Assembly: GCA_016926135.1 (NCBI GenBank)
Contig: JAFGPH010000074.1
Coordinates: 1 to 18,470 of the forward strand
Source of the DNA: Deltaproteobacteria bacterium
Lineage (GTDB): Bacteria; Desulfobacterota; DSM-4660; Desulfatiglandales; HGW-15
Length of the DNA: 18,470 bases
Direction: 5' to 3'
Below, in pieces: positions 1 to 7,145 of the stretch. Every line of letters starts with the position of its first letter. The stretch's first letter is position 1. The notes below the pieces were generated by a model. It saw nothing but the letters and a program-made list of their open reading frames with translations, was not told where the DNA came from and searched no databases. The position numbers were made by a program, and so were the translations under genes.

Positions 1-1158
1 CCCCACACGCCGGCCGTTCGAAGCGTACAGGTCCACATGGGCGTCTACCGGCTCCCCGTTGACGCCACAGCTTTCGACGAAGAGCCGGCCGAAGGCCACA
101 TCGACCGTGCGTCTCTGATCGGTGGTCACACGGATCTCGGGCACTTCGACCGTATTGTCCCCGACTACCTCCAGCCCGTAACGGCCTTCCCTGAGCCGCC
201 ACGTCCTGGTGCCCCTTGGGCCGACAGTCCCTCCCTCCACGCGCACCCCCAGCCGGTCGTAGATCTGAACAAAGGCGTTCAGGTGTTCATCCCTGCCGGT
301 GAAGGTCCGGACCGTCAGATCACCGCCGGAGAGGTAATAATCGAAGGCATCCGAGGCGCCCCAGGGGTCGGAGACGCGGACGGTTACGTGGTAAGGGCCC
401 TTCCCCTGCGGGGCGTGGTAGACGACCCGTGCCCCCTGCCCCTCAACCCGTCCTGCGTGGGCGATGTATTGGTAGGTCAGCCGGTCGCCGTCCTCGTCCG
501 AGGCCTCCACCCGTATCGTTGTGGACTGCCCGGTTTTCACCAGGGGTGGATCGCTTGATATGTCCGTGATCCGCGGCGGGCGGTTGACGGCGTCCCCTGC
601 TATGGTCTCCCTGTTTGCATGCACCACCAGGCCCTGAAAGTCCCTCCGGGGTTCGGGGTGAACGTGAATCCTGTAAGTGCCGGGCTTGACGTGACAGGAT
701 AGCCTGCCGGCCTTGCCGATCACCTGGCCCAGGACCTGATCGCCCTTCGCGTCGTAGAAATTGGCATACTTCCCGGGGTCGTTGAGGCTGAGGGTGAGCT
801 TGCCCCAGTCGGTCCTGACACGGGTCTCCCGGCCCGGTGTGACCCGGATCGCGGAAATCTCCAGGTAGTTGTTCGCATAGACCACGGCACGGTAGGTGCC
901 CTCCCGGAGGTTAAAGGAGATCTCCCCCTCCTTGCCGGTCTTGCCCCCGCATACCTTCTCGCCCTCAAGGTCGTAAAGGTTCACGAAGGTGGATATGGGC
1001 TCCCCGTCCACACCCCGGGATTCCACCGCCAGGCGACCGAAGGTGATGTCCACCTTGCGCTCCTGTGCCGATGAGGGGAAAGCAATCAGAAGGGCTGCGG
1101 CGAGCAGGATCCCTGCCGAGCCGTGGAGCAATCGATCCATCAGGATAAGGGGAACCAT
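1..1158 (-). CDS. Secreted multi-domain beta-sandwich protein, 3' end outside window
   Basis: An open frame runs without a stop from ATG 1158 (or in-frame ATG 1140) to the left edge, so the C terminus is missing. Counting from ATG 1140, residues 1-26 form a signal peptide (hydrophobic ILLAAALLIAF, then SSAQ), so the protein is probably exported. Residues 30-109 form a module starting KVDITFGRLAVESRGVDGEP and containing FVNLYD and LREGTYR. Residues 110-185 look like a second module with VKPGTYRIHV. Residues 188-265 resemble a PKD/cadherin-like Ig fold (NRPPRITDISSDPP, ASDEDGDRLTY, VTVRVSDPWGASD). Residues 272-343 form another module with LREGRYGLEV, and from 345 the first module recurs (TVDVAFGRLFVESCGVNGEP). 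Such repeats suit a surface or polysaccharide-binding protein, but no enzyme motif is visible and the function is unknown. Neither ATG has a clear ribosome binding site. It is the last gene of the cluster seen here. Confidence 0.8.
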   Translation of the reverse strand, partial: MVPLILMDRLLHGSAGILLAAALLIAFPSSAQERKVDITFGRLAVESRGVDGEPISTFVNLYDLEGEKVCGGKTGKEGEISFNLREGTYRAVVYANNYLEISAIRVTPGRETRVRTDWGKLTLSLNDPGKYANFYDAKGDQVLGQVIGKAGRLSCHVKPGTYRIHVHPEPRRDFQGLVVHANRETIAGDAVNRPPRITDISSDPPLVKTGQSTTIRVEASDEDGDRLTYQYIAHAGRVEGQGARVVYHAPQGKGPYHVTVRVSDPWGASDAFDYYLSGGDLTVRTFTGRDEHLNAFVQIYDRLGVRVEGGTVGPRGTRTWRLREGRYGLEVVGDNTVEVPEIRVTTDQRRTVDVAFGRLFVESCGVNGEPVDAHVDLYASNGRRVG

Positions 1159-1170
1159 GGAGATCAGAGG

Positions 1171-1410
1171 TCAGAAGAGGGCGTTCATGCCGGCGGACGG
1201 GACCCTGAAGAGGACGGCACCTCCGGTGCGTTCCTCTGTGATTTCGGAGGCCGCCAGCATGAGGCTCGCCCCCAGGACTCCGAGGGTCACGAAGGTGTAG
1301 TCACCGGTGTGGACCGCTCCGAAGGCCAAGTGACTCCAGAAGAGGACGATGAGGTAGATCGTAAAACCAGCTTTCTCCGAGCCTCCTTCCCCAGGCCTTT
1401 CAGTACGCAC
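1171..1410 (-). CDS. Short two-helix membrane protein, possibly a truncated O-antigen-ligase-like N terminus
   Basis: A 79-residue frame starts at GTG 1410 with GGAG a few bases upstream and overlaps the end of the sugar-phosphate transferase by 11 bp, which suggests translational coupling. It has a polar N terminus and two hydrophobic segments, near residues 17-33 (IYLIVLFWSHLAFGAV) and 38-55 (YTFVTLGVLGASLMLAAS), then ends FRVPSAGMNALF. The pattern LAFGAV followed by a second helix and an FRVPS..NALF stretch recalls the N terminus of large Wzy/WaaL-type membrane proteins, which normally continue for several hundred residues. It may therefore be the stub of a deleted ligase gene, or a genuine small membrane protein. 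Its TGA stop is in frame with the next gene, only 15 bases before that gene's first ATG. Family assignment is by eye and tentative. Confidence 0.55.
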   Translation of the reverse strand: MRTERPGEGGSEKAGFTIYLIVLFWSHLAFGAVHTGDYTFVTLGVLGASLMLAASEITEERTGGAVLFRVPSAGMNALF

Positions 1411-2788
1411 TCGTCTCCGATCTTGTGTACAAGAGCGTCCGGGCAATAATCTTCAGGTCTAGAAGAACGGACCATTGCCTCAAGTATTCCAGGTCGTACT
1501 CTATGCGCTTTTCGATTTTCTCAACGGAGTCGGTCTCGCCCCTCCAGCCGTTGATCTGCGCGAGGCCTGTGATCCCGGGCCTCACTTTGTGCCTGAGCAT
1601 GTAACCCGGCACCAGTTTTCTATACACCTCGTTCATGGCCACTGGGTGGGGCCTCGGGCCTACAATGGACATGCGTCCCTGGAGAACGTTGATGAATTGG
1701 GGGAGTTCGTCCAGGCTGGTACGTCTCAAGAAAGCACCCAATCGAGTAACCCTGGGGTCGTGGCGCCTAGCCTGTGTAAAGGTATATCCGTCTTCCAAGA
1801 CCGTCATGGTGCGAAATTTGTAGATGACGAAGGGGCGACCATCCAGGCCATAACGCCACTGCCTGAAAAGAATGGGTCCCGGGGAGGTGATCCGGATGGC
1901 CATGGCGATGGCCAGCATCAGTGGACTCAGCACAAGGAGGGTCAGGCTGGAGATTACAATGTCTTCGGCTCGCTTGATGAGGCTGTTGACACCGGTCAAG
2001 GGGGTATCCCTGAGGGCGATCACCGGAATGCCGTCGAAGTACATGATGTTCCCACCCAGTGCCAGGTCAAACAGGAAAAGGTCGGGAACGAGGTAGACGG
2101 AAGCGGTGGAGTCGGCCAGCTCCCTCAGGAGCCTTTGGATTTTTTGTTCCTCTCTCATAGGAGTGGCCAGATAGATGATGTCCAGGTTCCCATTCCGGGC
2201 AAATTCGGGAAGCTCCGCGAGAGATCCGAGAATGGGGTAGCCCTTCACCTGCCCGGACCTTTCATCATCGAAAAGCCCGTGCACCCTGGTTCCGGACCAA
2301 GGGTTATCGTTGATCCAGTCGATGATTTTCTCACCGAGTTCACCGGCCCCGGCAATGGCTGCAACGCGGATATTGCGGCCTTTCCTGCGAAAATGCCTGA
2401 GGGCATGCCGGATCATGAAGCGCTCCCCGCCGAGCACCATGGGCCACGCAATGATCCATGTGAGCACGACCCGGCGGGAGAACATGTCCGAAACCTTGAG
2501 GGAATAACCAACCAGAAGAAGCATCACGTAGACTGCAATACATCCGAGCACGATCTGATGGAGTTCATTGCGGAAGGAGGCAACCCGCCACGAGCCGTAG
2601 AGCCCCACGGTCCTGAAACTCGCCATGGCCATGAAAAGGATCAGGATGCCGGCGGAGGGATAGATGTGGCTGTACATATCATATGCCCAGGCGAGGAACA
2701 GGAGAAGACCCACCCCGATCACTGCATCGCCCAGGCGATGAAAAGTCAGCAGTATGGGTTCATAAGGTCGAAGCCTGCCGCCTGTCAT
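1400..2788 (-). CDS. Polyprenyl-phosphate sugar-1-phosphate transferase (WbaP/WcaJ type)
   Basis: 462 residues. This membrane enzyme moves a hexose-1-phosphate from a nucleotide sugar to undecaprenyl phosphate, the first committed step of repeat-unit assembly. The N-terminal half has about four hydrophobic segments (residues 20-35, 46-62, 78-95, 107-120). A soluble CoA-binding-like domain follows, with the glycine-rich VAAIAGAGELG at 142-152. The C-terminal bacterial sugar transferase domain starts near 273, with a membrane-inserting helix, SPGPILFRQ.R.G.DGRPF at 302-320, KFRTM at 324-328, the catalytic-type D360-E361 pair in SLDELPQFINVLQGRMS, VGPRPH at 376-381 and RPGITGLAQINGWRG at 403-417. 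Length fits the long PHPT class. ATG 2788 has GGTGAG eight bases upstream. Glucose or galactose as substrate cannot be told from the sequence. Confidence 0.95.
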   Translation of the reverse strand: MTGGRLRPYEPILLTFHRLGDAVIGVGLLLFLAWAYDMYSHIYPSAGILILFMAMASFRTVGLYGSWRVASFRNELHQIVLGCIAVYVMLLLVGYSLKVSDMFSRRVVLTWIIAWPMVLGGERFMIRHALRHFRRKGRNIRVAAIAGAGELGEKIIDWINDNPWSGTRVHGLFDDERSGQVKGYPILGSLAELPEFARNGNLDIIYLATPMREEQKIQRLLRELADSTASVYLVPDLFLFDLALGGNIMYFDGIPVIALRDTPLTGVNSLIKRAEDIVISSLTLLVLSPLMLAIAMAIRITSPGPILFRQWRYGLDGRPFVIYKFRTMTVLEDGYTFTQARRHDPRVTRLGAFLRRTSLDELPQFINVLQGRMSIVGPRPHPVAMNEVYRKLVPGYMLRHKVRPGITGLAQINGWRGETDSVEKIEKRIEYDLEYLRQWSVLLDLKIIARTLLYTRSETSAY

Positions 2789-2954
2789 AGGGTTGTCTCA
2801 CCGCCTCTCGGACATTGTTGGAGCGGAATGCTCTTACTTCGGTCATTCATTTAGACGGTTCTCGCTACCGAGGAAAGCCTGATTCCGGGGTTCGGCAATG
2901 GAGGATAACCGATGAAGGCGAGGGCGCAATCGGGGGACTGCAATTCGAATGGGT

Positions 2955-3716
2955 CTATGGTTCAATATAGCGCCGGAGACCTGTTGCCTGAAGAACGGCC
3001 AGCACAATGAAAAGGGGATTGTAGACAAGATATCGGTACCAAAGCCGTCTGGGCTCGGTGAGCAGGCGGAAAAGCCACTCGAGTCCCGAGCGCCGTATCC
3101 ACAGAGGGGCCTGGGGAACTCGCCCTGTAAGGAAATCGAATGCGGCGCCCACTGCTACAAGGACCGGTGCTTTGAGCAAAGCCCGATGTTGAGCCACCCA
3201 GAAGTCCTGCTTAGGCGTTCCCAACCCTACCCAGACCACATCAGGGTTTGAGGCATTGATATGCTCGATGACGGCGGGTTCTTCCATTTCACCGACCTTT
3301 CTGAAAGGGGGCGAATAGGACCCGCTGACATGGAGCTTCGGGAATCTCTGCCGGAGTTCTGTGGCCAGTTTGTCGGCAACACCCCGGGTGCCCCCATAAA
3401 GGAAATGCCGAAACCCTTTTTCCTCAGAATACCCGCAAAAGGCGAGCAGGAGATCGGGACCGTACACCCTTGTGACGTGTCTCCGGCCATAAAGACGACA
3501 CAGCCACACAAGCGGCATCCCATCCGGGACAGCCATGCCGCTCTGATTCACAATGCCCTTCAAAGTCGGATCCTGTCGGCATTCCATTACCGTGTGAACC
3601 GTGCAGGCGTTCACATAATGGGGCTCTCCATGCTCAATCCATGTAGCAAGCTCACGGACTGCCTGACCAAGGCTTATCGCCCTGATCCCCACTCCCAATA
3701 TGTTCACCCGCTGCAA
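2955..3716 (-). CDS. WecG/TagA/CpsF-family glycosyltransferase
   Basis: 253 residues with features of the GT26 family, whose members transfer ManNAc-type sugars, or glucose in some systems, onto a lipid-linked first sugar at the inner face of the membrane. Visible motifs are T39 in NACTVHTV, the conserved aspartate D65 in VPDGMPLVW, RVYGPDLL at 83-90, FLYGG at 105-109, NPDVVWVGLGTPKQD at 157-171 and GAAFDFLTGRVPQAP at 190-204, followed by the basic and aromatic C terminus LEWLFRLLTEPRRLWYRYL that docks these enzymes on the membrane. The start is a TTG at 3716; AAAGGGG lies five bases upstream, which decides it over GTG 3707. It sits just before the initiating transferase gene, so it plausibly adds the second sugar of the repeat unit. 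Confidence 0.92.
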   Translation of the reverse strand: MQRVNILGVGIRAISLGQAVRELATWIEHGEPHYVNACTVHTVMECRQDPTLKGIVNQSGMAVPDGMPLVWLCRLYGRRHVTRVYGPDLLLAFCGYSEEKGFRHFLYGGTRGVADKLATELRQRFPKLHVSGSYSPPFRKVGEMEEPAVIEHINASNPDVVWVGLGTPKQDFWVAQHRALLKAPVLVAVGAAFDFLTGRVPQAPLWIRRSGLEWLFRLLTEPRRLWYRYLVYNPLFIVLAVLQATGLRRYIEP

Positions 3717-3757
3717 ACCGTGCCCCTTTATCTTTTCAACTCTTCCAATCAGGAAAG

Positions 3758-4471
3758 CTATGTGCTGTGAGACGCCGCTTTCCGACTCAGAATGAATAAG
3801 TGCGATCCAAAGTGCCTTTCAGGAAACATTCGATCCCAGGCTCGATAGAGCCGTGGCGCGAAATTCTTGAGCAGGTGCCATGATGGCCGATAAGCGCCAT
3901 GAGCAAGAATTCTGCAATGGTGTCGTTCGAGAATGGTCTTGAGATGACGAATGGTGAGAAATCTGCCGTAGACGGTCTCAAATGTGCAGCCCACATATTT
4001 GTCCTTTTTGAAAAATCGATGGAAAAAATATGCCAGATATCTGAAAGGCGTGTCAAAAGTCAAATGGGGGGTTGTGATGAGAATATAGCCGTTTTGAGCG
4101 GTGATACGGACATGTTCGGCCGTGGACAGATCGGTTTCGGGGAAATGTTCAACAACACCCAGTGAGCAAGTGAAATCATAGGCGTTGTCCTTCACGGGCA
4201 GTCTTCTAGCGTCTCCAATGATTAAATTGAAGGAGGTCACTTTCTTTCTGGCCATGAGATCAATCCCGTCGTGTCGTTCACCGATGTTGTATTCCTTGAG
4301 TATCTTGACGAATCGACCACTGCCCACGCCGATTTCCATGATACGCCTTGAATGCTGCAAATGTTGTTGCATAATATCGAAAAATGCCATCTCGAAATAA
4401 GATTCTCTGGATTGAATGTTTGCCAGATCCTGGCTAGCCCAGAACTTCAAAATTTCTTCTACCCTTTTCAT
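3758..4471 (-). CDS. Class I SAM-dependent methyltransferase
   Basis: 237 residues with a Rossmann methyltransferase core: motif I IMEIGVGSGRF at 44-54, the acidic strand end GIDLM at 69-73, GDARRLPVKDNAYDFTCS at 86-103 and VVEHF at 106-110. A C-terminal part rich in aromatic and basic residues (FRYLAYFFHRFFKKDKY) is probably substrate- or membrane-related. In a polysaccharide cluster it most likely methylates a sugar of the repeat unit or its lipid-linked form, but the acceptor cannot be read from sequence. ATG 4471 has only a weak CAGG-like site upstream and lies 12 bp from the end of an inserted element, so its native upstream sequence may have been displaced. The stop is 41 bp before the WecG-like gene. 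Confidence 0.9.
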   Translation of the reverse strand: MKRVEEILKFWASQDLANIQSRESYFEMAFFDIMQQHLQHSRRIMEIGVGSGRFVKILKEYNIGERHDGIDLMARKKVTSFNLIIGDARRLPVKDNAYDFTCSLGVVEHFPETDLSTAEHVRITAQNGYILITTPHLTFDTPFRYLAYFFHRFFKKDKYVGCTFETVYGRFLTIRHLKTILERHHCRILAHGAYRPSWHLLKNFAPRLYRAWDRMFPERHFGSHLFILSRKAASHST

Positions 4472-4483
4472 TGAATGGGCCTG

Positions 4484-4502
4484 GTGTCGTGTCCCACAAA
4501 TA
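4484..4502 (+). repeat. Left terminal inverted repeat of the MITE-like element
   Basis: Reads GTGTCGTGTCCCACAAATA. It pairs with 4802-4820 with a single mismatch at base 14. Confidence 0.8.
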
Positions 4503-4801
4503 CGTTTACAAATACGGGGTGATCGGGGGGCCGTCGGGGGGTGGTCTCTCAGCGCCGCGACGCATCTTTCTCCGCTGCCCGTTACCGCCCCCCCATGATT
4601 CTGAAATTTCTTTCCGGGCAGGGACAGGGAATGAACCCCAATTCAGGCACTCCCGCTTGGGGCTGCTTGGGGAAAACGCAGCATAGGGGTCCCGCCTTAG
4701 AGGGATCGTATAAATAGTTGGGGCATGAACGACCACCCCCAGGGCGGCCCTTTGGTGGCGGATGGTTCCATTGACGATCACAGAAACAGAATATGTTAAT
4801 C

Positions 4802-4820
4802 TATTTATGGGACACGACAC
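4802..4820 (-). repeat. Right terminal inverted repeat of the MITE-like element
   Basis: Plus strand reads TATTTATGGGACACGACAC, the complement of the left repeat apart from one base. It ends two bases from the stop codon of the upstream glycosyltransferase gene. Confidence 0.8.
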
Positions 4821-4822
4821 TG

Positions 4823-5971
4823 CTAGGCAATTGACAAAAACGCCTGTTCCAGGTCTTGCCAGAACCCCTCCGCCGTGAATTGTCGTAGATAGATCTCTCT
4901 CCCTCTCTTGCCCATCGCTTCCCGCAATGGCCGATTCTCCAAAAGGAGAGCACTTTTCTCGGCAAGGGCCCTGCTGTCCTTCTTGGGCACCAGAAAGCCG
5001 GACTTTTCGTCTTCGATCATGAAAGGAATGCCACCGCAACGCGTGGCCACGACCGGAAGACCGAACACCATAGCCTCCAGGACCACCATGCCGAATGTCT
5101 CAGCGAGGGTTGGGAAACAAAAGATGTCCGCCTCGGCGAAAACCTTCCATTTGTCTTCATCTGTGAGAATCCCGGGGAAGCGGATGAATCTGCCCAAGTG
5201 GTAGCGATCCAGGAAATCAGACACGCTGTGCCTGAAACCGGGATCTTCAAAAGTACCTACAAGCGTCATGATAAAAGAGAAGCCGCCTTCTTTCAGTATG
5301 CGGCAAGCGTCGAGGAGGACAAGGACTCCTTTGGACTCCCTGATGATGCCTACGAAAAGCATATTGGGGACTTCTTTCCGCCTTCCAGGCTTGCCACGAA
5401 AGGTGCTGTAGCTATCCTCAATGCCATGTGGAATGACAACTGTCTTTTTAGCCCTTAGATGATGTCCATCAGAAGCATTCAATACGGAGAGTTGCATAGC
5501 CAAGTCCGCGCCGAAATATGCGCGGCGGAATAGGAAGCGAAGAAACGGAGACATCTTGTGGTACAGCTCAAAAAGACCGGTCATGTGAAAACAGAAGACA
5601 GTCTTCTTGAATAACCATCGAGTCGAGAGGAGAATGGCGAGATCACGATACATGGGGGTTTTGTGAGGGCCTGCAGGGGGGTAGTACAGCACGGCTATGC
5701 GGTAACGGAGGCGCTGATAGGTAATGGAAAAAATCACGTGCAGGAGGTGTCCTATCTTGTTCAGACCGAACTTGCCGACATCCTCGATCCGTTTTGAAAA
5801 GGCCATTCTGACATGAAACAGGCTAAGCCGCTTATAGCGGCCACGCAGGATGCGCTCGATGGACAGGGCCTGACCGTAATAGGGTGGCGGGGTCTGACCA
5901 ACGATCAGCACCCTGACAGGTCCCTGGTCGTTCGGATGTCTGATTGTCATCGGGGGAGACGTGCCCTTCAC
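4823..5971 (-). CDS. GT4-family glycosyltransferase
   Basis: 382 residues with a GT-B fold. The N-terminal acceptor domain begins VRVLIVGQTPPPYYGQALS near residue 19. The donor domain starts near 210 with NMLFVGIIRESKGVLVLLDA, and the nucleotide-sugar site is ADIFCFPTLAETFGMVVLEA, containing the EX7E pair of GT4 retaining enzymes, followed by GLPVVATRCGGIPFMIED. It should extend the lipid-linked repeat unit in the cytoplasm; sugar and linkage are unknown. The start given is GTG 5971, whose GTGA overlaps the previous gene's stop by 4 bp. ATG 5950, with AAGGGC further upstream, is an equally possible start and would shorten the protein by 7 residues. The stop TAG lies two bases from the MITE-like element. 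Confidence 0.92.
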   Translation of the reverse strand: MKGTSPPMTIRHPNDQGPVRVLIVGQTPPPYYGQALSIERILRGRYKRLSLFHVRMAFSKRIEDVGKFGLNKIGHLLHVIFSITYQRLRYRIAVLYYPPAGPHKTPMYRDLAILLSTRWLFKKTVFCFHMTGLFELYHKMSPFLRFLFRRAYFGADLAMQLSVLNASDGHHLRAKKTVVIPHGIEDSYSTFRGKPGRRKEVPNMLFVGIIRESKGVLVLLDACRILKEGGFSFIMTLVGTFEDPGFRHSVSDFLDRYHLGRFIRFPGILTDEDKWKVFAEADIFCFPTLAETFGMVVLEAMVFGLPVVATRCGGIPFMIEDEKSGFLVPKKDSRALAEKSALLLENRPLREAMGKRGREIYLRQFTAEGFWQDLEQAFLSIA

Positions 5972-7080
5972 TCTGCAAGTGCACCAAGAAGCGTCTTCTC
6001 GAATTCAAAGCCCAGTCTCTCATGGGAGAATCTGGATCTTGCCCAATCGATCGCCGCGGCAGACATGGCCGTATAGAGTTTCGTGTTATCCTTGAGAGCC
6101 TTTATGCGGGCGACCATCTGCTCGGTGTCCAAGGGCGGTGAAAGAAGCCCTGTCACACCGTGCTGGACGATTTCAGGGATGGACCCTGAGTTAAAAGCCA
6201 CAACCGGCAACCCGGCCGCCTGGGCTTCGGCCAGAGCCAGGCTGCATCCCTCATCTGTGCAGAAATGAACCTGAATGTCCGCATCCCGATAAAAACGCAC
6301 AACGTCCCAGCGGTGTCCTGGCAGATCGATGAAGGATGACATATGAAGGCGGGCGACTCTGTCTCTCACCTCATCGAGGAGTTCACCCTCGCCCAGCCAT
6401 TGACCGGTCACATTCCATCCCAAATCTCTTGCCCTCTGAACAAGATCGACCAGCAGGTGGGGCCTTTTTTCTCTGCAAACCCTCCCAACCGCGAGGAGTC
6501 TTATCGGTCTCCCGTCTTCCCGGAGCCCTTTCGGCCTTGCCCAGGAGTAGTCAGCAAGGGAAATGGCATTGAGTACGGATGAAACCTTCTCGTCTCTATC
6601 GCCACCCAGGAATTCTGTTGTAGATTCCATGACCTTGCTGGAAACACACACGATTCTGCGTGCCCTTCGAAGTGCCTGTCGCCAAAGGTGGTTTCGAAAC
6701 CCCAGGAGAGGAATGCCAGGATTCTGCAAGCCGTCGGCACTGTTGGGGTCCCCGTGAATCCAGGCAACGTGTGGGATCCTGAGTTTTCGTGCGAGGTGAG
6801 ATGCTCTAACATCACATCCTCGATGGCTGGAAACGATCAGATCCGGGCCGAACTCCTTCATCTTCCGGGCTATCGGCTGTGGCAGGGTGAGGAATCCTCC
6901 TTCCGGGCCTTCCGTGAACATGACGCCAAGATCTTGAGCCCGTTTCGCCAGTGGAGGGAGACGCCTTGCCGGACCGCATACCAGAACCGAATGCCCTCGC
7001 TCAGCCAAGGCTATGGAAGTGAGAAGGGCCGTTTTGGTGAGACCTCCTTTCGTCCTGTCATAGATGAGCGCCAGTCTCAT
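5968..7080 (-). CDS. GT4-family glycosyltransferase, tandem copy 2
   Basis: 370 residues. The N-terminal domain opens MRLALIYDRTKGGLTK and has SSHRGCDVRASHLARKL and HVAWIHGDPNS in the acceptor half. The donor half has LLAVGRVCREKRPHLLVDL, TGQWLGEGELLDEV and TDEGCSLALAEAQAAGLPVV; the EX7E pair is kept although the usual FG within it is CS. The protein is collinear with the next upstream gene over its whole length, with most motifs identical, so the two are a tandem duplication. The predicted role is addition of one sugar of the repeat unit. ATG 7080 matches the start of the paralog; no strong ribosome binding site is seen. It overlaps the next gene by 4 bp. Confidence 0.92.
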   Translation of the reverse strand: MRLALIYDRTKGGLTKTALLTSIALAERGHSVLVCGPARRLPPLAKRAQDLGVMFTEGPEGGFLTLPQPIARKMKEFGPDLIVSSHRGCDVRASHLARKLRIPHVAWIHGDPNSADGLQNPGIPLLGFRNHLWRQALRRARRIVCVSSKVMESTTEFLGGDRDEKVSSVLNAISLADYSWARPKGLREDGRPIRLLAVGRVCREKRPHLLVDLVQRARDLGWNVTGQWLGEGELLDEVRDRVARLHMSSFIDLPGHRWDVVRFYRDADIQVHFCTDEGCSLALAEAQAAGLPVVAFNSGSIPEIVQHGVTGLLSPPLDTEQMVARIKALKDNTKLYTAMSAAAIDWARSRFSHERLGFEFEKTLLGALAE

Positions 7081-7145
7081 GGGGATGCTTTGATGCCTTC
7101 GAAAGGCCCTAAGAGGTGTAAGGCAGCTCGAATGCTCAGCTGTAA

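Larger units (their letters stand above)
4484..4820. mobile_element. MITE-like non-coding element, 337 bp
   Basis: The ends are an inverted pair: GTGTCGTGTCCCACAAATA at 4484-4502 and its complement with one mismatch at 4802-4820, the outer 13 bases matching perfectly. A second inverted pair, GGGGGTGGTC at 4537-4546 and GACCACCCCC at 4731-4740, lies inside. A TG dinucleotide abuts both ends (4482-4483, 4821-4822), which may be a target duplication or chance. No convincing protein is encoded. The element fills nearly all of the 351-bp gap between the upstream GT4 stop and the methyltransferase start, leaving about 14 bp of host sequence. This looks like a non-autonomous element or REP-type repeat moved by a transposase elsewhere; the family is unidentified. 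Confidence 0.7.

Noticed and set aside
37..558. Plus-strand 173-codon frame at the left edge
   Set aside because: It mirrors the secreted protein gene on the other strand, whose signal peptide and repeated modules are far more convincing.
1475..2854. Plus-strand open frame of 459 codons opposite the sugar-phosphate transferase
   Set aside because: It is antisense to a clearly identified gene, has no family motif and has a composition typical of a mirror frame.
4506..5039. Minus-strand 177-codon frame across the GT4 3' end and the MITE-like element
   Set aside because: Half overlaps a real gene in another frame and the rest lies in the repeat element; no domain is recognisable.
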